A DNA stretch of 21,053 bases. Source: CAYYNP01 sp964472545. GTDB taxonomy: Bacteria > Planctomycetota > Planctomycetia > Pirellulales > Thermoguttaceae. The stretch lies in NCBI GenBank assembly GCA_964472545.1, contig CAYYNP010000175.1, forward strand, positions 1-21,053. Direction: 5' to 3'. Made by a program: the position numbers and the translations under genes. The notes under the pieces were generated by a model. It made no database searches. It saw nothing but the letters and a program-made list of their open reading frames with translations, and had not been told where the DNA came from. Positions 15,716 through 21,053 of the stretch are shown one piece after another. Every line of letters starts with the position of its first letter. Positions within the stretch are counted from its first letter, which is position 1.

Positions 15716-17059
15716 ATGTACGTCAAAATCAAGTGTCCCCACTGTGAGAAATCGCTCAAGGTCCGCGAGGATCGCACCGGGCGAAAGTGCGCCTGCCCGT
15801 ACTGCCGGGGCGCCGTGTTCATTCCTCAACCGCCGCCGGTGCAGCCTCCCAGGATCGAGACGCCCGATACGTCGTTTCCGGGCATTGACACGGGCGCTGC
15901 TTCAAAGGAGAAGGACGAAGAGCCGCCCAAGCCAAGGAAGCCGGCCGGCATCGAGGACGCCAGCGACGTGCCGCTGCTGCAAAGCGGGTTGATCGGCGCC
16001 GCCGCGACGGTGTCTCTCGTGGCCGTCACGTTTCCCGTCCGCAACCTGGGAGTCTTCCGGTTGTTCTGGGATCGCGGCTGGGTGCCGTTCGTGCTGGTCT
16101 GGTTGACGTGCTGGTCCGTTGCCATCCTGGTTTTGAAGTGGAGAAAGTTGCAGCAACAGCGCCAGTCGATGCTGTTGGATGTCCTGCCCACCGAATTGTC
16201 GGCCGAAATCACGCTCGACTCGCTGGACAAGTTCGAAGAGCACATCCACGGCCTGCCGGGCGAGGCCGGAACGAGTTTCCTGGTCAACCGCGTGATTCGC
16301 GGACTCGAACACTTCCGCGTACGCAAGAACGCCGCGGAAACCGTGACCATGATGGAATCGCAATCGGACATCGACGCCAACAACGTGTCGTCGAGCTATT
16401 CGATCGTCAAAGTGTTCATTTGGTCGCTGCCGATCATGGGCTTCATCGGCACGGTGCTCGGCATCAGCGGTGCCGTGGCCGGCCTCTCCGGCAGCCTCGA
16501 ATCGGCCAACGACGTCTCGGCCATCAAGGAATCGCTGAAGGACGTATTCGGCAGTCTGGGGGTGGCGTTCGACACAACGTTGCTGGCCTTGCTGCTGAGT
16601 CTGTTCGTGAAGATCCCCGCCTCGGCGTTGCAGAAGGCCGAAGAAGACCTGGTCACCTGGGTCGACGAATACTGCAACGAGAACTTGCTCAAGCGATTGA
16701 ACGACGGCCGCGAAGGACGCGAAAGCGGCGACGGCACCGATGCCGACGCGCTTCGCCACGCCGTGACGTCGGCGATGTCGAAATGGGACGCGGCCATGGC
16801 CGAGATGGGACGTCACGCCCAAGAGATTCAACAGACGCTCGCCGCTCTGGCCACCCGTGCCGACGCGATGCAGGAAGACATGGCCGAGTCGATCCGTGGT
16901 ACCGGCCAGGCCGTGCAATTGCACTTCGGCAATCTCGAACGCGGGCTGGCCGGCCTCAACGGCGTTCTGGAGCGGCTCGGCCAGCAGCAGGTCGTCGTGC
17001 AACAGGTCGAAAAGCCGCGGCGCGGCTGGTTCTTCGGGCTGTTCGGACGGGGAGAGTAG
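15716..17059 (+). CDS. Zinc-ribbon plus MotA/TolQ/ExbB-like proton channel protein
   Basis: The protein has 447 residues from ATG 15716, with GGAAG five bases upstream. Residues 7-30 form a zinc ribbon (Cys7-x2-Cys10 and Cys27-x2-Cys30, with an extra Cys25). A Pro-rich acidic linker follows (about 37-85). Membrane helices are likely at about 88-108, 121-140, 230-257 and 277-299. SLPIMGFIGTVLGISGAVAGL (237-257) and the helix with FDTTLLALLLSL fit the MotA/TolQ/ExbB core. A polar tail of about 130 residues, partly coiled coil, ends in GWFFGLFGRGE. Family members form pentameric ion channels that power partner proteins spanning the periplasm. The two next genes, 2 and 13 bases apart, encode single-pass partners. 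The zinc ribbon at the cytoplasmic N-terminus is unusual for TolQ/ExbB outside planctomycetes. Confidence 0.85.
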   Translation: MYVKIKCPHCEKSLKVREDRTGRKCACPYCRGAVFIPQPPPVQPPRIETPDTSFPGIDTGAASKEKDEEPPKPRKPAGIEDASDVPLLQSGLIGAAATVSLVAVTFPVRNLGVFRLFWDRGWVPFVLVWLTCWSVAILVLKWRKLQQQRQSMLLDVLPTELSAEITLDSLDKFEEHIHGLPGEAGTSFLVNRVIRGLEHFRVRKNAAETVTMMESQSDIDANNVSSSYSIVKVFIWSLPIMGFIGTVLGISGAVAGLSGSLESANDVSAIKESLKDVFGSLGVAFDTTLLALLLSLFVKIPASALQKAEEDLVTWVDEYCNENLLKRLNDGREGRESGDGTDADALRHAVTSAMSKWDAAMAEMGRHAQEIQQTLAALATRADAMQEDMAESIRGTGQAVQLHFGNLERGLAGLNGVLERLGQQQVVVQQVEKPRRGWFFGLFGRGE

Positions 17060-17061
17060 CC

Positions 17062-17919
17062 ATGGCACGGCGCAGGACCGACGAAGACGACGGCGTCTCG
17101 CTGTTCCCGTTCCTCAGCGTGATCGCGTGTGTGATCGGCGTGCTGACGCTGCTGATCTCCGCGCTGGCTCTGTCGCAAATGAGCGGCGACGACGTGGCTA
17201 CCTTGGAGGCGTACGAGGCAATCCAACGTGAGTCGCAGCAGCTTCAGAAAGAAATCGACGAACTGAAAGGCCAGGCAGACGCCGACGCGCTGCGGGCCGC
17301 CGCGGCGATGAACCAACGGCAGCGCGAATTGGCCGCCGCCCGGCAGAGGCTGGACCGGTTGTTGAAGCAAATCATCGAGCTGCGCAGGCTGTTGGCACAA
17401 TTGGAGCAGGAGGTCAGGAATGCCGAGAACGACGACGCCAATCCCCGGCAGCCGGTCGAAGCCCTGCGCGACGAGTTGGCCGGCCTGAAGAAGAAGATCG
17501 AGGAACTTCAGGCCGAACTGAAGGGCCAGACCGAGCAACTGGCACAGCTCGAAAAGGACCTCGACGAGCGGAAGAAACCTCCGGTGCCGAGCGAGGTCAC
17601 CGTGTTGCCCAGCGGCAGCGGGTCGGGCCTGGAACCGGTCTTCGTCGAGTGTTCCGGCGGAGCCGCCATCGTACACGGCGCCCAGCCCGCCGAGAGAATC
17701 AAGGCCTCTGAGCTGGCACAGAACGAGACGTTCGTGAAACTTCTGGCCGACGTGGCCGCCTCGAACGAAAAGCGGTTGGTCTTCCTCGTGCGCGACAACG
17801 GCCTGGGCACGTATCGGGCCGCCCGACGATTGGCCGGCGAGCACGAAGCCGTTTACGGAGCCCTGCCGGTCGTGGGCGAAGGCCGGCTCGACCTCAGCCG
17901 TTTCAGCCAACCCGAGTAA
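17062..17919 (+). CDS. ExbD/TolR-like single-pass protein with coiled coil, lacking the channel Asp
   Basis: The protein has 285 residues from ATG 17062, two bases after the stop of the channel gene, with GGGGAGAG upstream. A longer open frame reaching far back overlaps that gene and is not real. After a charged start (MARRRTDEDD) comes one membrane helix, about 13-38 (GVSLFPFLSVIACVIGVLTLLISAL). A long coiled coil follows (about 44-172), then a C-terminal globular domain (about 176-285) with PVFVECSGGAAIVHG and RLVFLVRDNGLGTYRAARRLA. In ExbD/TolR the helix begins P-L-I-D with a proton-carrying Asp; here the comparable site reads PFLS, with Ser19. It is probably a non-protonated partner subunit. 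The fold of the C-terminal domain is not assigned. Confidence 0.8.
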   Translation: MARRRTDEDDGVSLFPFLSVIACVIGVLTLLISALALSQMSGDDVATLEAYEAIQRESQQLQKEIDELKGQADADALRAAAAMNQRQRELAAARQRLDRLLKQIIELRRLLAQLEQEVRNAENDDANPRQPVEALRDELAGLKKKIEELQAELKGQTEQLAQLEKDLDERKKPPVPSEVTVLPSGSGSGLEPVFVECSGGAAIVHGAQPAERIKASELAQNETFVKLLADVAASNEKRLVFLVRDNGLGTYRAARRLAGEHEAVYGALPVVGEGRLDLSRFSQPE

Positions 17920-17932
17920 CGCGGGAAACCCC

Positions 17933-19099
17933 ATGGTGAAGCGACGCAGAACCGACGACGCTGAAGGCGGTGTCGATTCGCTGTTGGATACGATGACCAA
18001 CGTGGTCGGTATCCTGGTGATCGTGCTGGTCGTTGCGCAGTTGGGGGTGGGCGACGCGGTCAAACGCATTACCGACGCCGTCCAGATCGACGCCGAGCAA
18101 CTCGCCGAGGCCCAAAGACGACTGGCGGAACTGAAGGCCCAGCGCGATACCCTGCTGGCTGCAATGGCCGACGAGCCGCCGGCCGACGACGCGGATTACG
18201 AAGAGCGTCTGCGGCATCTCGAACAACAAATCGCCCAGCAAGACGCCGTGCTCGGTCGCCTGGAAGCTGAAGAGCAGGCCCGCCGTGCCGCGCTCCAACT
18301 GGTGGCCGATGCCAAGCAGAGCGAAGAAGATATCGCCGCAGCCCGGCGGAAGGTGGACGAGCTGACGGAGACCTGGACGACGAACGACGCCGAGCTGGAC
18401 CGCTTGCGTCAGCTCCTGGCCGACACGCCCGAGCGGCCGTCGCTTCCCCCGCGGGAAGTCACCCTGCCCGATCCGAAGCCGGCACCGGAGGGCGCGAAGC
18501 AGCTTAGCCTTGTCTGCGCCAACAACAAGGTCTACTTCCTGCCCGACGCCACGCTGCTCGAGCAGATACGCCGGGCGGCCCAGGCACGCGCGCTCTATGT
18601 CGCGCAGCGGCTGCGCCGCAGCCTCGACCTGGAAAGCGACGAGGGCATCGAGCGATTCGTCGCCGAGTTCAACAAGCAGCCGCTGCAAGACGAGCCGTTT
18701 CGGTATTTCGACATCAAGCTCTACGCGGCGAATACCACGCCCCGGCTGATGTTCCATCCCCGGCCGACCGGCGGCGAGGACGAACGGATCGTCAAGGGCG
18801 CTCGCGCCCGCTTCCAGAAGATTATCGACGGCATCAACCGCAACCTGTTCTACCTGCGGTTCTACGTCTGCGCCGACAGTTTCGACATCTACGTCACCAC
18901 CCGCCGCATCGTCTCCGACAAAGGCTGGCGGGCAGGCTGGGATCCGCAAAGCGTCAACTGGCGATACACGACCCCCCTAGGCGGCGATCTCCGCTTCGGC
19001 CCGCCGCCGGAACCCACGCCACCGAAGCCGCCCGACCCCAATCCGCCGCCGGACCCCGGCGACAAGAAGCCGGTGAAGCCGCCGAACGTGATTGACTGA
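17933..19099 (+). CDS. ExbD/TolR-like single-pass protein with coiled coil, retaining the channel Asp
   Basis: The protein has 388 residues from ATG 17933, 13 bases after the previous stop, with only a weak GGGA site, so coupling to upstream translation is likely. It starts MVKRRRTDD like its neighbour. One membrane helix covers about 14-38 (GVDSLLDTMTNVVGILVIVLVVAQL). Asp19 sits where ExbD/TolR carries its proton-relay Asp. A coiled coil spans about 50-150. A C-terminal domain follows (about 185-350) with LSLVCANNKVYFLPD and FYVCADSFDIYVTTRRIVSDKGWRAGWDP, then a Pro-rich tail (about 357-388). The second half should lie in the periplasm. The Pro-rich tail might meet a wall or a partner protein. 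With the two genes before it, it probably forms an ion-driven complex of unknown target. Confidence 0.8.
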   Translation: MVKRRRTDDAEGGVDSLLDTMTNVVGILVIVLVVAQLGVGDAVKRITDAVQIDAEQLAEAQRRLAELKAQRDTLLAAMADEPPADDADYEERLRHLEQQIAQQDAVLGRLEAEEQARRAALQLVADAKQSEEDIAAARRKVDELTETWTTNDAELDRLRQLLADTPERPSLPPREVTLPDPKPAPEGAKQLSLVCANNKVYFLPDATLLEQIRRAAQARALYVAQRLRRSLDLESDEGIERFVAEFNKQPLQDEPFRYFDIKLYAANTTPRLMFHPRPTGGEDERIVKGARARFQKIIDGINRNLFYLRFYVCADSFDIYVTTRRIVSDKGWRAGWDPQSVNWRYTTPLGGDLRFGPPPEPTPPKPPDPNPPPDPGDKKPVKPPNVID

Positions 19100-19148
19100 A
19101 GAAGGGCGTCGGCCGGAGGTGAGACGTCCTACGACGGCAAATTGTGCA

Positions 19149-19177
19149 TTGACACTTGAGGGTCGGGGAGCGATGAT
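19149..19177 (+). promoter_or_regulatory. Possible promoter for the triplicated-domain gene
   Basis: A perfect TTGACA (19149-19154) and GATGAT (19172-19177) are 17 bases apart. The start codon lies 45 bases downstream. This argues that the next gene is a transcription unit separate from the TolQ/ExbD-like operon. Confidence 0.42.
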
Positions 19178-19222
19178 AGCGCGCTGTCGACCGGCCCTTC
19201 GTCTTGACGGACTGCGAGGACT

Positions 19223-20602
19223 ATGCAACACGCGCTGAAGTCTATCGGGTATTGGGAAGAGTACCCACGCGATCCCTGGCTACATCCAAAACACCTTGTG
19301 GATGAGTCGTGGGAACGTCATGACAGGGCGAAAATCGTGGAGTATCTCAAGTCTGGTGTCAACGTTGGTGGAGAACATGGATACTCGTGGTGCAGATTCC
19401 CCGACGGGCCAACCGGTAAGGAGATGGGTAGCGAAGAGCTAAGTGACGGCGTCTGGGTTTGGCCCGAAGGTCTCGCGGTTTACGTGGAGAAGTTCAACGT
19501 CAGGTTGCCCGACGAGGTCGTCGCCCACATGAGGGCCAACGATTGGACGATTCCATGCGACGCCGATCCGGATACTCTAGAAAGCGTCCCTCGAGACTTC
19601 AGCTTCTGGGACGCATGGTGCGAGCGAAACCGGCCTCCTCCACTCAACCTGATCGGATATTGGGATGAGATCCCAAGTAGCGGTTGCTGGCTACATCCAA
19701 GACACCTTGTGGATGAGTCGTGGGAACGGGATGACAGAGAGAAGATCGTGACGTATCTCAGGTCGGGAATTCGCTGTCGTGAATTCCTCGGATACTCGTA
19801 TTGCAGATTCCCCGACGGACCACCCGATGAAGAAATGGGCAACGCAACGCTCACTGACGGCGTCTGGGTTTGGCCCGAAGGTCTCGCGGTCTATGTAGAG
19901 AAGTTCAACGTCAGGTTGCCCGACGAGGTCGTCGCCCACATGAGGGCCAACGATTGGACGATTCCATGCGACGCCGATCCGGATGCTCTAGAAAGCGTCC
20001 CTCGAGACTTCAGCTTCTGGAACGCCTGGTGCGACCAAGACCGGCCTCCTCCACAGCCCGGCCAAGGAACCGGGAGTTCTCCTTCATCCAGGCAGGCTGC
20101 CGGGACGATGAGTCGCGCACTCAAGCTGATCGGGTATTGGAAAGAGGGACGAGAAGACAGTCGCTGGCTACATCCAGTATGTCTTATGGACCCATCATGG
20201 GAAGTTGATGACAGAGCGAAGATCATAGTGTATCTCAGGTCTGGCATTGTCATCCGTGATGACCTTGGATACGCGAGCTGCAGATTCGGGAGTGGAATAC
20301 CTGATGAGGTGATGGGGAACGCAGAACTTAGTGACGGCGTCTGGGTTTGGCCGGAAGGCCTTGCCGTCTACGTGGAGCTCTTCAACGTCCGGTTGCCCGA
20401 CGAATTCGTCGCGCATATGAGGGCCAATGACTGGGCAATTCAAACAGAAGCCGATCCGGATGTTCTGGCGAACCTCCCCGTGGACTTCAGCTTGTGGGAG
20501 ACTTGGTGCGATCGAAATCGGCCTTCTGCAAAGAACCGCACACTGCTCGGCCGCATCCGGAGTCGCTTGAAACGAGCCTTTGGGAGATCGGATTTCGAGT
20601 GA
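19223..20602 (+). CDS. Protein with three copies of a domain of unknown function
   Basis: The protein has 459 residues from ATG 19223. GAGGA lies only two bases before it. It consists of three copies of an approximately 135-residue domain starting at residues 8, 144 and 303. Each has IGYW, WLHP, a D-ES/PSWE...DR-KI box, YL-SG, a CRF motif, DGVWVWPEGLAVYVE, FNVRLPDE-VAHMRANDW and a final F-F/L-WxxWC. Copy 3 is preceded by a Gly/Ser-rich linker (about 276-295) and MSRALKL, which mirrors the true N-terminus MQHALKS. The C-terminal tail is basic (LLGRIRSRLKRAFGR). No signal peptide or membrane helix is visible, so it is probably cytoplasmic. I do not recognise a named family, though similar DGVW-WPEGLA motifs occur in uncharacterised bacterial proteins. 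The DNA is less GC-rich: 33 G+C in the line at 19261 against 40 at 18001. Confidence 0.8.
   Translation: MQHALKSIGYWEEYPRDPWLHPKHLVDESWERHDRAKIVEYLKSGVNVGGEHGYSWCRFPDGPTGKEMGSEELSDGVWVWPEGLAVYVEKFNVRLPDEVVAHMRANDWTIPCDADPDTLESVPRDFSFWDAWCERNRPPPLNLIGYWDEIPSSGCWLHPRHLVDESWERDDREKIVTYLRSGIRCREFLGYSYCRFPDGPPDEEMGNATLTDGVWVWPEGLAVYVEKFNVRLPDEVVAHMRANDWTIPCDADPDALESVPRDFSFWNAWCDQDRPPPQPGQGTGSSPSSRQAAGTMSRALKLIGYWKEGREDSRWLHPVCLMDPSWEVDDRAKIIVYLRSGIVIRDDLGYASCRFGSGIPDEVMGNAELSDGVWVWPEGLAVYVELFNVRLPDEFVAHMRANDWAIQTEADPDVLANLPVDFSLWETWCDRNRPSAKNRTLLGRIRSRLKRAFGRSDFE
19444..20054 (+). repeat. Near-identical coding repeats in domain copies 1 and 2
   Basis: Bases 19444-19643 and 19855-20054 agree over about 200 bases with roughly nine differences counted by eye. 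The match includes long runs without any silent change, for example through the region coding for FNVRLPDEVVAHMRAND. The rest of the two domains is more diverged. This suggests a recent duplication or gene conversion of the 3' half of the domain. Confidence 0.85.
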
Positions 20603-20681
20603 GCGGCAATGTCCCGGCCGCCAAGCCAAGATGGCGCTTGGACCGCGGCCGACGAAGCTTGTCATCGGCAAGAAAACCCTC

Positions 20682-20722
20682 TTCAATTCTCAATTTACAA
20701 TTGCCAATTTGCAATTCTCAAT
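20682..20722. repeat. AT-rich repeat, family F, copy 2
   Basis: An AT-rich island of TTCAATTCTCAATTT, CAATTGCCAATTTG and CAATTCTCAAT pieces, similar to the reverse complement of 14941-14983. It ends 16 bases before the next start codon, so it forms most of that gene's leader. Confidence 0.7.
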
Positions 20723-20738
20723 CCAAAGCATCCACGCC

Positions 20739-21053
20739 ATGCGCCAAGAAACCCTTTCCCTCCCCAGCCCCTCCGGCGAATCCACCATCCCGCTCACCTG
20801 GGTCCACACCCTGATCATCGGCTCCGGCGCCGCCGGGCTCAACGCCGCCGTGCAACTTCGGGCGGGGGGCATCGAAGACCTGCTGATCGTCAGCGAGGGG
20901 CTCGAGATGGGCACCTCGATCAACACCGGCAGCGACAAGCAGACCTACTATAAGATCTCGCTCTGCGGCGACGACGCCCACTCCCCGGCCGCGATGTCCG
21001 AGACCTACTTTCAAGGCGGCGGCATGCACGGCGATTTGGCGCTGGTCGAGGCC
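20739..21053 (+). CDS. FAD-dependent oxidoreductase (fumarate reductase/succinate dehydrogenase flavoprotein-like), partial
   Basis: The first 105 residues are seen and the frame is open to the window edge. ATG 20739 is the only sensible start; no ribosome site is visible before it, only AT-rich repeat DNA. The dinucleotide-binding motif GSGAAG (28-33) follows a beta strand (VHTLIIG), and Glu53 at the end of LLIVSE fits the ribose-binding acid of FAD Rossmann folds. GSDKQTYYK and GGGMHGDLALVEA fit the FAD_binding_2 family of succinate dehydrogenase, fumarate reductase and L-aspartate oxidase-like flavoproteins. It probably acts in the cytoplasm or at the membrane, since no signal peptide is seen. 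The substrate-binding part lies outside the window. Confidence 0.8.
   Translation, partial: MRQETLSLPSPSGESTIPLTWVHTLIIGSGAAGLNAAVQLRAGGIEDLLIVSEGLEMGTSINTGSDKQTYYKISLCGDDAHSPAAMSETYFQGGGMHGDLALVEA

Noticed and set aside
16108..17061. Upstream extension of the first ExbD-like gene into the channel gene
   Set aside because: The extension overlaps the well-supported channel protein in another frame and has Arg-rich composition. ATG 17062 has a ribosome site and begins a typical charged start plus membrane helix.
15716..20602. Zorya-type anti-phage defence (ZorA/ZorB with effector)
   Set aside because: A channel protein with two partners resembles ZorAB superficially. However, the partners show no recognisable OmpA-like peptidoglycan-binding motif, and no ZorC, ZorD or ZorE-like gene (helicase or nuclease) is present. 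The next gene has no recognised effector motif.

Overview
The window looks like a chromosomal stretch from a Planctomycetota bacterium, probably a Pirellulales-like or uncultured lineage. The reasons are the high G+C, the many large secreted proteins with Sec signal peptides, the GYF_2-type protein, a zinc-ribbon/TolQ-like protein followed by two ExbD-like proteins, and very dense short palindromic repeats between genes. Taxonomy is inferred from gene style only, since no rRNA or other marker is present. No tRNA, rRNA, CRISPR array, transposase or phage gene was seen.

Left part (about 1-12950): six genes for exported proteins. In order they are a PQQ-type beta-propeller protein with a repeated beta-rich N-terminus (+), a heparinase II/III-like protein (+), two paralogous calcineurin-like phosphoesterases with an N-terminal beta-sandwich domain (both -), a right-handed beta-helix protein with a C-terminal discoidin-like domain (+), and a LamG/concanavalin-like protein (+). 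Together they suggest extracytoplasmic handling of an acidic or otherwise complex polysaccharide. No sulfatase, transporter or regulator is present to prove this.

Middle (12950-15700): a convergent GYF_2 membrane protein (-), a classical short-chain dehydrogenase with a complete catalytic tetrad (+), a small two-helix membrane protein closely behind it (+), and an unrecognised 170-residue protein ending in a Trp-rich tail (+).

Right part (15700-20600): a compact three-gene operon encodes a zinc-ribbon plus MotA/TolQ/ExbB-like channel protein and two ExbD/TolR-like single-pass proteins with long coiled coils. Only the second ExbD-like protein keeps an Asp at the proton-carrying position. After a possible new promoter comes a gene with three copies of an approximately 135-residue domain of unknown function. 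Copies 1 and 2 are nearly identical in DNA over 200 bases, and copy 3 still carries what looks like its own start region. The window ends inside a flavoprotein gene.

Almost every gap in the left part holds palindromic repeats of REP/REPIN type. I count at least four distinct palindromic families plus an AT-rich repeat family. They lie between genes and never inside a coding region. No clear Rho-independent terminator with a T-run was found; the hairpins of these repeats may serve that role, mainly between the convergent gene pairs.
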